Positions 7,883-14,441 of a stretch of 14,441 nucleotides of DNA are shown one piece after another; within the stretch, counting starts at the first letter, position 1; each line of letters begins with the position of its first letter. The position numbers and the translations under genes were made by a program. The notes under the pieces are model-generated. The model saw nothing but the letters and a program-made list of their open reading frames with translations, did not search any database and was not told the origin of the DNA. Where the stretch lies: positions 1 through 14,441 of the forward strand of contig JANOEH010000102.1 in the NCBI GenBank assembly GCA_031413115.1, in the 5' to 3' direction. Source of the DNA: JANPEF01 sp031413115. GTDB lineage: Bacteria > Eisenbacteria > RBG-16-71-46 > DASYSL01.

Positions 7883-9309
7883 GGCATCCCCGGCCACAGC
7901 CCACCAAGCCCACCCAGGGGCGGCTCGAGCGCGGCGAGGAAGACCAGCGTCAAGGCGATCCCCGCGACGAACCACCACTCGCGGCCGCGCAGCTCGGGCG
8001 CCTCGATCGGCGTCGGCGGCGCGCCGCGCAGCGTGCGGTAGACCGCGAGCAGGAGCGCGAGCGAGCCGAGAACCCCGCCAGCCGCGAGGCCGGCGCCCAC
8101 GGCAGGCCGCAGGACGACGGCGCGCGCCAGCGCCGCCAGGGGCTTTCCATGCGCGGCCAGCAACGGAGCCGTGACCACCGTGAAGAGCGTGAACCCGAGC
8201 AACGCCGAGCGCAGCAGCGCGGTGCGTGCCAGGCCGCCATAGGCGCGCAGGTCGCCGGTGCGGGTGAACGCCCACAGCCGCGCGTAGGCTACGACGAGTG
8301 CCACCAGCGCAACGATCACGACCAGCGCCCAGCCGCCGACGATGGCGCGACCCTCGGTCGGCGAGAGCAAGGCCAGGAGTCCGCACCACACCGCACCCTG
8401 CGCCGCGAGATAGCCACCGAGGCGACGGCGCAGGTCGTCCTGCGGCAGCGCGACGAGACCGCTCCACACCGCGGCGACGGCCGAGGCCGCGGCGATCGCG
8501 TCGCGCGCCGGTCCCGGACCGAGCACGGCGAGCCCGTCATGCGCGGCGCGCAGGCCGGTCGTGAGGAACGCGACACCGACCAGCAGCAGCGCACCGGTGG
8601 GCAGGATCTCGCAGCAGCGCAGGAGAGTGGCGTGAAACGGCACGACACCCAGGCGGATCGCACCCGCCAGGAACAACATCCACGTGAACCCCGGCACGAA
8701 CCCCGCGATGAAGACGCACGACGCCGCCGTCGCGTGGATCACGAACGGGCCGACCGCGCGCTCGCCCTGCCCCGCCGCGTCCTGGTGCCCGAGCAGGAAG
8801 AACACCGCCCACGCGCCGCCCAGCCAGCCGAACGCAGCAAGCTCCGGGCCGCCGGCGAGCAACGCGGCCTGCGACGACGCGGTCAGGAAGAGCAGCCAGC
8901 CCGAGCGCGCCGGCTCCCACGTGCGCGGCTCGGCGATCGCGAGCGCGAGCGGCGCGACGATTCCGACGGCGAGTGCCGGCACCAGGTTCCACGGCGTCAG
9001 CACGAGGCCGGCGCCGCCGGGCAGGCGCTCGAGCCAGCGCACCGCACCGGGCTCGCCACCGGCGCCGAACCACGCGGCGGCGACGAGGAACAGCGCGCCG
9101 GGCAGCGCCCACAGGAACGACGTGCGCGCGAACAGCGTGCCGAATCGAGTCGGAGTGAACGGCGCGAGCAGCGCGCCCAGCAGCGGCAGGAGCACGACGA
9201 GCCCGAGCGGACCCAGTGGATCGAAGTCGGCGGGAGTCGGCGCGGACGACAGCAGCCACGGCCATGGGCCGGGCACGCCGCGGAACGGATCGAACGGAGG
9301 CCCGTTCAC
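7879..9309 (-). CDS. NuoM-like complex I antiporter-type subunit, divergent
   Basis: A 476-residue polytopic membrane protein with 12 or more hydrophobic segments. The core block AGAIRLGVVPFHATLLRCCEILPTG (215-239) follows the NuoM/NuoL pattern of FxxKxPxxPxHxWLPxAHxxAPTxxS, and QDDLRRRLGGYLAAQG (290-305) follows the QxDLKRxxAYSSxxxxG block. Arg219 replaces the TM7 lysine, the TM8 lysine position is Thr250/Thr251, and the TM5 glutamate region reads FGWLGGAWAVFF (160-171) with no acidic residue. The tail carries an extra hydrophobic helix (447-460) after a basic linker. The start is GTG 9309, overlapping the preceding 77-residue gene as GTGA (9306-9309). This is most likely a repurposed M-type subunit. 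It could also be called a generic proton-conducting transporter membrane subunit. Confidence 0.77.
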   Translation of the reverse strand: MNGPPFDPFRGVPGPWPWLLSSAPTPADFDPLGPLGLVVLLPLLGALLAPFTPTRFGTLFARTSFLWALPGALFLVAAAWFGAGGEPGAVRWLERLPGGAGLVLTPWNLVPALAVGIVAPLALAIAEPRTWEPARSGWLLFLTASSQAALLAGGPELAAFGWLGGAWAVFFLLGHQDAAGQGERAVGPFVIHATAASCVFIAGFVPGFTWMLFLAGAIRLGVVPFHATLLRCCEILPTGALLLVGVAFLTTGLRAAHDGLAVLGPGPARDAIAAASAVAAVWSGLVALPQDDLRRRLGGYLAAQGAVWCGLLALLSPTEGRAIVGGWALVVIVALVALVVAYARLWAFTRTGDLRAYGGLARTALLRSALLGFTLFTVVTAPLLAAHGKPLAALARAVVLRPAVGAGLAAGGVLGSLALLLAVYRTLRGAPPTPIEAPELRGREWWFVAGIALTLVFLAALEPPLGGLGGLWPGMP

Positions 9310-9539
9310 GAGCCGAACAGGCGCCCGACGACGAGCAGCGCGAGGCCCGCGAGGTACAGGAGCGCCATGTCCTGCGCGGTGCCCTGGTGGGCGCGCGCGA
9401 CCGCGGCGGCGAGCGCGCGGCCGAACGACAAAAGCGAGCGCGCCGGGTTGCGCACGAACGTCGCGTCGACGCCGACCACGCCACGGGCCAGCGCAAACAG
9501 CGCGCGCGTCGCGTCGCGCAGGAGGCGGCCGGGGCTCAC
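9306..9539 (-). CDS. 77-residue protein resembling the C-terminal tail of NuoL
   Basis: A short protein with an amphipathic, Arg/Ala-rich helical region (about 1-55) and one C-terminal membrane helix, MALLYLAGLALLVVGRLF (58-75). The stretch from FVRNPARSLLSFGRAL to the glycine of HQGTAQD and the final helix parallels the end of NuoL, where an xTGxxxxYAL segment precedes the last membrane helix. The rest of NuoL (more than 500 residues) is absent; the gene upstream is a soluble TPR protein. It starts with GTG 9539 and overlaps both neighbours by GTGA (9536-9539 and 9306-9309), and a GAGGA lies 9 nt upstream, so it looks like an intact small gene and not debris. It sits exactly where nuoL would be, before the M-like gene. 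The NuoL link is by pattern and position. Confidence 0.65.
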   Translation of the reverse strand: MSPGRLLRDATRALFALARGVVGVDATFVRNPARSLLSFGRALAAAVARAHQGTAQDMALLYLAGLALLVVGRLFGS

Positions 9540-10516
9540 GACGAGAGTTCCTCGCGCTCAAGCAGCAGTTCCTGGCGGATCAGGCGCACCGAGGGATCGT
9601 CGGGATCGAGTGCGGCGGCGCGATCGAGATCCTCGAGCGCCCCGAAGAGATCCTCGCGCTCGACGTAGCGCAGGAGCCCGCGGTGATAGAGCGCGACCGC
9701 GTTCTCGGAATCGCGGCGCACCACCTCGTCGAGCTCGCCGATCGCCTCGTCGACGCGGGCGAGGTCGGCCAGAAGGAGCGCGCGCTTGAGGCGCGTCTCG
9801 TCGTCGTCGGGATCGAGCGCCAGCGCCGTGGCGAAATGTCGCTCGGCGCGCTCGCGCTCGCCGGTGCGCCGGCACAGGTCGCCGCGACGCCGATGGAGCG
9901 CGGCCGACTCGGGCTCGAGCTCGAGCGCGCGGTCGAGCACCCGCGCCGCTTCGGCCCATTCCTCGAGCCCGGTCAGCGCGTTGGCCAGGTGCAACAGCGG
10001 TGCGCTCTCGTCGGGCTGGCCGTCGGCCCAGCGACGCAGCTCGGGCAGCGCGGCCTCGAGGTCGCCACGCGCGTTGGCGAGGCCCGCCAGGCGCGCGCGC
10101 GCCAGGTGCGCGTTCGGCTCGAGCATGGCCGCGCGCGTCATGCACTCCTCGGCCTCGGCGTAGTCCTCCTCGGACTCGGCGACGAGCCCGAGCAGCAGCC
10201 AGCCGTTGACCAACTCGGGATCGAGCTCGACGGCGCGGCGCAGGTGATCGCGCGCGCGCGACGGCCCGCCCTCGAGCACGTCGACCAGGCCCAGGTAGAG
10301 CGCCGACGGCCCGTGCCCCGGATCAAGTTCGAGGCAGCGCCGGAACTGCTCGCGGGCCCGCCCCCACTCGCCCTCGACCAGCAACGCGAGCCCCTGGTGC
10401 AGCCGCTCGCGCAGGCTCCCGGCAAGCGCGCCACCGTGCTCGATCAGGCGCACGCCGCACTGCGCGCAGAAGCGGTGCTCGTCGGGATTGCCCGTCTGGC
10501 AGCGCGGACAGGTCAC
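9536..10516 (-). CDS. Zinc-ribbon plus TPR-repeat protein
   Basis: A 326-residue soluble protein. It begins with a zinc ribbon, CPRC (3-6) and CAQC (17-20), separated by ten residues. From about residue 30 to the end it is a solenoid of TPR repeats with recurring patterns such as GEWGRAREQFRRCLELDPG, EEWAEAARVLDRALELEPE and GERERAERHFATALALDPD, giving roughly eight repeats. There is no signal peptide or membrane segment, so it probably works on the cytoplasmic side as a scaffold or assembly factor. The start is GTG 10516, with GGAGGAGG 7 nt upstream, the strongest ribosome site in this operon, suggesting relatively high translation. It overlaps the JK-like gene (GTGA, 10513-10516) and the NuoL-tail gene (GTGA, 9536-9539). 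Such a gene is not part of a normal nuo operon. Confidence 0.9.
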   Translation of the reverse strand: MTCPRCQTGNPDEHRFCAQCGVRLIEHGGALAGSLRERLHQGLALLVEGEWGRAREQFRRCLELDPGHGPSALYLGLVDVLEGGPSRARDHLRRAVELDPELVNGWLLLGLVAESEEDYAEAEECMTRAAMLEPNAHLARARLAGLANARGDLEAALPELRRWADGQPDESAPLLHLANALTGLEEWAEAARVLDRALELEPESAALHRRRGDLCRRTGERERAERHFATALALDPDDDETRLKRALLLADLARVDEAIGELDEVVRRDSENAVALYHRGLLRYVEREDLFGALEDLDRAAALDPDDPSVRLIRQELLLEREELSS

Positions 10517-11208
10517 GGGGCGTCCTCCTCCAGCGGTTCGATCCACGGCCCGTGCCCGCGCTCGAGCGCGGCGGCGGCGAGCGCCAGACCACCCGTGCCG
10601 ACGAGCGCGGCGAAACCAAGCAACAGGGCGGCGAAGCTCGCGGCCTGCGGAAACGGCAGCGTCGCGGTGAGCGCAGCCAGTGCCAGCGCACAGAGCGTCG
10701 CCGCGAGCACCAGGCTCACGCCGTGCCGTCGCGTCAGCACACCGACGAGCCCGGCCGCGCCCAGTGCACCCGCCGTGAGCACGGCCGACACCGACGCCGC
10801 ATCGCGATCGGGCCAGTCGACGGCGAGTGCCGCAACTGCGACCGCCGCTCCAAGCACGCCGACCATGGCGAGCGCCAGCAGGCGCTGCTCGTTCCCGGGC
10901 GCGGTGCGCGGCGCGCCCGGCACCCGGCGCGCCACCCCGGCGGTGAGCGCCGCACCGATCGCGACGCACGCGGCGACCCAGGTCACCGCGAACCCCAGCC
11001 GTCCCTGCCCCAGCTCGGCAAGCACGAGGCCGAGCGCGCCTCCGGCGAGCGTGAAGGCGAGGCCCGCCTCGCCCGGGTGTCGGCGCGTGAGCGCGAACGC
11101 GGCGGCGACGAACGACGCGGCCCCGGCGGCGAGGATCGACGGCACCCACGGCAACTGGCGCACGTACTCGACCGCAGGATCGACCGACGGCTGGACGAGC
11201 CCGATCAT
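10513..11208 (-). CDS. NuoJ-NuoK-like fused membrane protein, divergent
   Basis: A 231-residue membrane protein with about seven hydrophobic segments in two halves. Residues 22-92 follow NuoJ: a first helix, then TRRHPGEAGLAF (41-52) in place of the THxNPVHALLYL loop and helix, then a third helix where NuoJ has VYAGA. Residues 138-217 follow NuoK: AGALGAAGLVGVLTRRHGVSL with the RRN-type turn at 160-162, a second helix, a short loop with PQ (187-188), and GGLALAAAALERG like the GLAL ending of NuoK. Aligning to E. coli NuoK, the two essential glutamates (36 and 72) become Thr171 and Val203. The start is ATG 11208, overlapping the NuoH-like stop (ATGA, 11205-11208). The fusion reading is inference from pattern and gene order. 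An unrelated multi-pass protein is the alternative. Confidence 0.65.
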   Translation of the reverse strand: MIGLVQPSVDPAVEYVRQLPWVPSILAAGAASFVAAAFALTRRHPGEAGLAFTLAGGALGLVLAELGQGRLGFAVTWVAACVAIGAALTAGVARRVPGAPRTAPGNEQRLLALAMVGVLGAAVAVAALAVDWPDRDAASVSAVLTAGALGAAGLVGVLTRRHGVSLVLAATLCALALAALTATLPFPQAASFAALLLGFAALVGTGGLALAAAALERGHGPWIEPLEEDAP

Positions 11209-12332
11209 GCGGCTTGAACCGGAGCCGACGCAGTCAACGACGGGAGCACGAACCGCCGCACCAGCGCGCGCGCGGCAAGGAGTGCGACGACCGCCAGGAC
11301 AATGCGCCCGGCGAGCAGCCCGACCGCGGCGAGCGTCGCCGGCCGCGACGAAACCGCAACGATCGGCATCGCCACGAGAATCACGATCCACGCACCGTGC
11401 GCCACGCGCGACAGAGTGCGGACGACCGGGTTCGGCTCGGCGGCATCGCCGCCCCACGGCGGGGCGAATGATCCCGCGCGCGCGGGCGCCCCCGGCAACG
11501 CGAGCACGCCGGCGAACGCGAAGGCGACCAGCGCCCAGGGCGCCGGCGCGAAGACCAGCGCCCCGATCCACACCGGCGCGACGGCGAGCTGGCGCAGCGC
11601 GGCATCGCGGCGCAGGCGCGCGGCTTCGGGGCGATTCGAGCGCTCGGCCGCGGCGGCGTAGGCGACGGGCACGGCGAGCAGTGCGATCGCGACGGCCGGC
11701 ACCGGCGAGGGCCCGCCACCCAGCGCCGCCAGCAACGCGCCGAATGCGAATACCGTCGACGCGAAGAGCACGATCGAGGCGAAGCCCACACCGAAAGGTT
11801 CGCCCGGACCGCGCGCCACCGAAAGCAGCGCCGGAACGTCGAGCGCCTCGTCGTCCGGGGCCCGGGAGCCCGCGGGGACGAAGCCCGCCAGGAGCCGCGC
11901 AATCGCGCGATCGAGCAGGGAGACCGCCAACGCGGCGGCGAGCGTGAGCAGGAACGCGAGGCCCCCGACGAGCAGCAGCGTCGACACCCGCGCCACGAGC
12001 GCGGTCCACGTGGGCGGCGCGTGCACGATCACGGGCGAGGGCACGGTCGCCGCGCTGAAGAAGTGGCTGCCACCGGCGGCGCCCGCGACGCCGAGGAGCG
12101 CGACCAGCGCGACCAGCGCCAGCGCGCCGAACACCGGCGGCGCGGTCGCGGAATCGAGCGCGGCCTCGTCGTCGTCGGGCGTTGCCGCGTCGGTCGAGTC
12201 GCCACGTGCCTGGGCAATGCGCCGCCGCCACCACTCGAGCGAGAGGCGACGCAGGCGCACGACACCCAGCGCGAGGCCCGCCGCGAACGAGGCCAGCAAC
12301 GCTCCGGCGACCGGACCGAGATATGGATCCAT
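11205..12332 (-). CDS. Polytopic membrane protein, possibly a divergent NuoH
   Basis: A 375-residue protein with about eight to nine hydrophobic segments. An N-terminal part (1-105) has two membrane helices separated by a charged, acidic linker (36-65), which normal NuoH lacks. The remainder has LLDRAIARLLAGFVP (139-153), comparable to the AERKxxxRxQxRxGP turn of NuoH, and AAAAERSNRPEAARL (226-240), comparable to the conserved AExNRxPFDLPEAExEL segment that helps form the quinone site, but here without the PFDL part. Position supports NuoH: it is directly before the JK-like gene, and only NuoI is skipped. Taken alone the sequence evidence is weak. The ATG at 12332 lies 10 nt after the EIIA stop and has no clear ribosome site, so translation may be coupled to the EIIA gene. 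Confidence 0.55.
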   Translation of the reverse strand: MDPYLGPVAGALLASFAAGLALGVVRLRRLSLEWWRRRIAQARGDSTDAATPDDDEAALDSATAPPVFGALALVALVALLGVAGAAGGSHFFSAATVPSPVIVHAPPTWTALVARVSTLLLVGGLAFLLTLAAALAVSLLDRAIARLLAGFVPAGSRAPDDEALDVPALLSVARGPGEPFGVGFASIVLFASTVFAFGALLAALGGGPSPVPAVAIALLAVPVAYAAAAERSNRPEAARLRRDAALRQLAVAPVWIGALVFAPAPWALVAFAFAGVLALPGAPARAGSFAPPWGGDAAEPNPVVRTLSRVAHGAWIVILVAMPIVAVSSRPATLAAVGLLAGRIVLAVVALLAARALVRRFVLPSLTASAPVQAA

Positions 12333-12342
12333 GGGTGGGGCG

Positions 12343-12807
12343 CTACAGGTACTTCGCCTCGGCGTCGCGGAGCTGCTGCAGGAAGTCCTGCGCGGTCTCG
12401 GCCGACTTCAGCGCGTCGCGCACCTTGTCTTCCTTCAAGAGCCGGCTGATGTTGGCCAGCACCTTGACGTGCGAGCCGCCGACGTTCTCGGGCGAGACGA
12501 GGAGGATGAACAGCGTCGCCGGCTGCCGGTCGACGGCGTCGAAATCGACGCCCGAGCGCGACACGCCGCACGCGGCGACGAGGTGGTCGACCGCGCGCGA
12601 CTTGCCGTGCGGGATGGCAATGCCGTTGCCGATGCCGGTCGACATCATGGCCTCGCGCTTGAGCACGCCGGCCAGGATCTCGCCCTTGGACTCGGCGGCA
12701 TGCGACTTCTCGAGCAGTTCGACGAGCTCGACGATGACGTCCTGCTTGGTCGTCGCAGCCAGTTCGACGCTCACGGCTTCGGGATTGAGCAGCTGGGATA
12801 GGATCAT
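12343..12807 (-). CDS. PTS EIIA domain protein (fructose/PtsN type)
   Basis: A 154-residue single-domain protein of the EIIA-fructose/mannitol/nitrogen family. The active-site loop is clear: GIGNGIAIPHGK (58-69) with phospho-acceptor His67. Other family marks are the MILSQLLNPE opening, the KGEILAGVLKREAMMSTG segment, ATLFILLVSPENVGGSHVKVLANISRLLKE (about 96-125) and a C-terminal helix. There are no sugar permease (EIIB/EIIC) genes nearby, which points to a regulatory, PtsN-like role in which phosphorylation state signals to a partner. It is the first gene of the long minus-strand operon that continues into the NuoH-like gene 10 nt later. The start is ATG 12807; an upstream in-frame GTG at 12927 would add 40 residues with no family match. 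No good ribosome site is visible. Confidence 0.93.
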   Translation of the reverse strand: MILSQLLNPEAVSVELAATTKQDVIVELVELLEKSHAAESKGEILAGVLKREAMMSTGIGNGIAIPHGKSRAVDHLVAACGVSRSGVDFDAVDRQPATLFILLVSPENVGGSHVKVLANISRLLKEDKVRDALKSAETAQDFLQQLRDAEAKYL

Positions 12808-13025
12808 GGGGTCTAGTCGAGGGAGTCGACGGGGGTGACACGGGCGCTCCGGGCCGTCCCCGGCGCCCGCAAGTGGCGTTCCTGCAAGCGTCGGGACCAT
12901 AGCACGGCGGCCCCGTGTGCGATACAATCGATGCGGCCCCCGACGGATCGCGGCCCTCCCGGCCCTTGCCGTGGCCGATTGCGAACTCCATTGGAAACCC
13001 GATTCCGCCGCCCTCTCGGTCCCGC
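12808..13025. other. Divergent intergenic region between EIIA and the diguanylate cyclase
   Basis: This 218-nt spacer should hold promoters for both directions. On the plus strand TACAAT (12923-12928) is a 5/6 match to a -10 box, but I find no convincing -35 at 16-18 nt, so it is only a candidate for the diguanylate cyclase gene. A short palindrome, GTCGA at 12816-12820 and TCGAC at 12826-12830, lies just before the EIIA start. I see no small gene or RNA here. Confidence 0.3.
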
Positions 13026-14363
13026 ATGAAACGACAGGCCGTCCCCTTTTCCCTGCTGCTCAGCCGGCTGCTGCCGGTCGCCCGCCTGTCGCCCGGCGAT
13101 CGGGCGCGGGTCGAGCGTGCGCTCGCCCATGGCAGCGAGGCCGAGCAGGTGGCCGTCGCCCTCGAGGCGCTCGTGCGCCTCGCCGACCTCGGCGCGCTCA
13201 AGCGGCTGCCCGATCGCATGGAGGACGGCGACCGCGTCGTGCGCTGGCAGAAGAACGACGCGCACGAGGTCATCGCCCTGCGCTTCGACGGCCCACCGCT
13301 CCCCGCGGGTCTCGTCGCCCATCCTCGGATGCTGCTCACGCTGCGTGCCCACGCACCCGCCGACCAGGTGCGTCGCCTGCGCCGCCTCGACGACGCGCTC
13401 CTGAGCGCCGACGGACGCCCCACCTCGGGCGACGGTGAGCGCATCGCACTCCTGCTCACCGCCGCGCGCGAGGTGCTCGAGTGCGAGGCCGCCGCGTTCT
13501 TCCCCCGCGCCGGCGCCGGCGACTACACCCCTCCAGCGGGCGAAGTGCCGGTGCTCGGCCCCTGGCTCGACGACGCGGTCCTTGCTCGGGATCGGCTGCT
13601 CGCCACTGAAGATGCACAGGCAGTGCCTGACACGCGCATTGCCGCCCTTGCAACCGGCACCCGCGCCGTCGCCGCGGTGCGCATCCTCGTTCCGAACGGC
13701 GCGGCGGGCGCTCCCGCTCTCGCCGGAGTTCTCGAAGTGCGCAGCCCGCGCGCCGGCGCGTTCGCGCCCGAGCGGCTGTCGCTGCTGTCCATGCTGGCCG
13801 AGAGCTTCGTGGCGCGCGCGCGGCAGGCCGCGCAACTGGAGAGGCTCGTCTTCGTCGACGCGCTGACGGGCGCGTTCAACAGCGCCTACTTCCGCCAGGC
13901 GCTCGACAACGAAGTGGCGCGCGCGCGGCGCGAGGGCGCATCGCTCGCGCTGGTCATCGCCGACATCGACGACTTCAAGCGCTTCAACACGACGTACGGT
14001 TACGAGGGCGGCAACGCGGTGCTGGCGCAGGTGGCGAAGGCACTCAAGCGCACCGTGCGCCCGTTCGACACGGTCGCGCGCTGGGGCGGCGAGGAGTTCG
14101 CCGTGCTGCTCACCTCGCCCGTGGGTCGCGAGGACGCCGAGACCGTCGCCGAACGCCTGCGCCACGCCGTCGAAGAAGCCGAAACGGCGATCACCGGGCT
14201 CGACGGCGCCGAGCACCGCGTGAAGATCACGGTGTCGCTCGGCGCCGCCCTCATCCCCGACGACGCCGCCGACGCGACGACGCTCTGGCGCCGCGCCAAC
14301 CAGGCGCTGCTGGTGGCCAAGCGCCCGCCGAAGAATCGGGTGGTGTTCTGGAAGGGTGAGTAG
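13026..14363 (+). CDS. GGDEF diguanylate cyclase with an N-terminal GAF-like region
   Basis: A 445-residue cytoplasmic signalling protein predicted to make cyclic di-GMP from two GTP. The GGDEF domain spans about 270-440: DALTGAFNSAYFRQAL (278-293), ADIDDFKRFNTTYGYEGGN with metal-binding aspartates, and the active-site signature GGEEF (354-358) in RWGGEEF. A product-inhibition site RPFD (345-348) lies five residues before the signature, so feedback by c-di-GMP is likely. The region from about 130 to 265 has the length and hydrophobic pattern of a GAF sensor domain (ending LSLLSMLAESFVARA), and the first 110 residues are a helical region of unknown role. No membrane segments. The ATG at 13026 has no clear ribosome site; an in-frame GTG at 12915 is less likely because the added residues are low quality. 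It is transcribed away from the EIIA operon. Confidence 0.95.
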   Translation: MKRQAVPFSLLLSRLLPVARLSPGDRARVERALAHGSEAEQVAVALEALVRLADLGALKRLPDRMEDGDRVVRWQKNDAHEVIALRFDGPPLPAGLVAHPRMLLTLRAHAPADQVRRLRRLDDALLSADGRPTSGDGERIALLLTAAREVLECEAAAFFPRAGAGDYTPPAGEVPVLGPWLDDAVLARDRLLATEDAQAVPDTRIAALATGTRAVAAVRILVPNGAAGAPALAGVLEVRSPRAGAFAPERLSLLSMLAESFVARARQAAQLERLVFVDALTGAFNSAYFRQALDNEVARARREGASLALVIADIDDFKRFNTTYGYEGGNAVLAQVAKALKRTVRPFDTVARWGGEEFAVLLTSPVGREDAETVAERLRHAVEEAETAITGLDGAEHRVKITVSLGAALIPDDAADATTLWRRANQALLVAKRPPKNRVVFWKGE

Positions 14364-14366
14364 GCG

Positions 14367-14441
14367 TTACGCCTGCGATGCCCCGGCGGCAATGCCCGGC
14401 GGACCCGCCTTCTTCTTCCCCGGCTTCGGGTCCGGCGTCGC
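14367..14441 (-). CDS. C-terminal fragment of a convergent gene (partial)
   Basis: Reading the minus strand from the window edge gives an open frame of 24 residues ending in TAA at 14367-14369, with a low-complexity Lys/Pro/Ala tail containing PDPKPGKKKAGPPG. Basic, proline-rich tails of this kind are common at the ends of bacterial proteins. It would end 3 nt from the diguanylate cyclase stop, in tail-to-tail arrangement. Only the tail is in the window, so no function can be assigned and even the coding call is uncertain. A small hairpin, AGGCG (14362-14366) and CGCCT (14370-14374), covers both stop codons. Confidence 0.45.
   Translation of the reverse strand, partial: ATPDPKPGKKKAGPPGIAAGASQA

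Noticed and set aside
6401..9789. Two long plus-strand frames (6401-8041 and 8149-9789) opposite the N- and M-like genes
   Set aside because: They are rich in Arg, Gln, Glu and His with no domain pattern, as expected for the reverse complement of Ala/Leu/Val-rich membrane genes.
8684..11947. Plus-strand open frame of 1087 codons, opposite the membrane operon
   Set aside because: Composition is Arg/Ala/Pro/Ser-rich without domains, and it runs antisense to recognisable genes. Such long antisense frames are expected at this GC content.
6461..12332. Nuo-like genes as pseudogenes
   Set aside because: No internal stops or frameshifts are visible, codon bias matches the neighbours, and start/stop overlaps are intact, so active maintenance is more likely than decay.
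12816..12830. GTCGA/TCGAC palindrome as an operator for the EIIA operon
   Set aside because: Arms are only 5 bp and such words are common in this GC-rich sequence; there is no second copy or matched promoter boxes.

Overview
The window is a dense, very GC-rich stretch of chromosome (strong G/C preference at third codon positions, many GTG starts, back-to-back genes), probably from an uncultured free-living bacterium. I cannot assign a phylum from the sequence. A CcsA/HemX-type protein beside hemA, respiratory-complex-like membrane genes and a GGDEF protein suggest a respiring, probably Gram-negative-type cell. Nothing looks like phage, an insertion sequence or CRISPR.

Layout. (1) 75-3995, minus strand: a translation-linked cluster read as VanZ-like membrane protein, hisS, aspS, then a small SpoIIAA/STAS-like protein, with hisS and aspS overlapping by ATGA. 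(2) 3996-4229: a spacer with a good candidate plus-strand promoter, then tRNA-Lys(CTT), whose 3' end overlaps the 3' end of hemA on the opposite strand. (3) 4205-12807, minus strand: one long apparent operon. In transcription order it encodes a PTS EIIA (PtsN-type) protein, a NuoH-like membrane protein, a protein that reads as a NuoJ-NuoK fusion, a zinc-ribbon/TPR protein, a 77-residue protein resembling only the C-terminal tail of NuoL, a NuoM-like protein, a NuoN-like protein, a CcsA/HemX-like protein and glutamyl-tRNA reductase (hemA). (4) 12808-13025: divergent intergenic region. (5) 13026-14363, plus strand: a GAF-like/GGDEF diguanylate cyclase. The right edge holds the likely C-terminal end of a convergent gene.

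The most unusual part is 6461-12332. The gene order H-(JK)-(L tail)-M-N follows the membrane half of a standard complex I (nuo) operon. However, NuoI and the body of NuoL are absent, a soluble zinc-ribbon/TPR gene sits where the NuoL body would be, and manual alignment shows most signature proton-channel residues replaced: both NuoK glutamates and the TM7/TM8 lysines of NuoM and NuoN. Five consecutive junctions are 4-nt GTGA/ATGA overlaps and the reading frames are long and intact. This looks like a maintained, repurposed membrane assembly derived from the complex I membrane arm rather than decay. Its partners may be the TPR protein and, by operon position, the EIIA protein. Its function is unknown, and the homology calls, especially for the NuoH-like protein, need profile searches.
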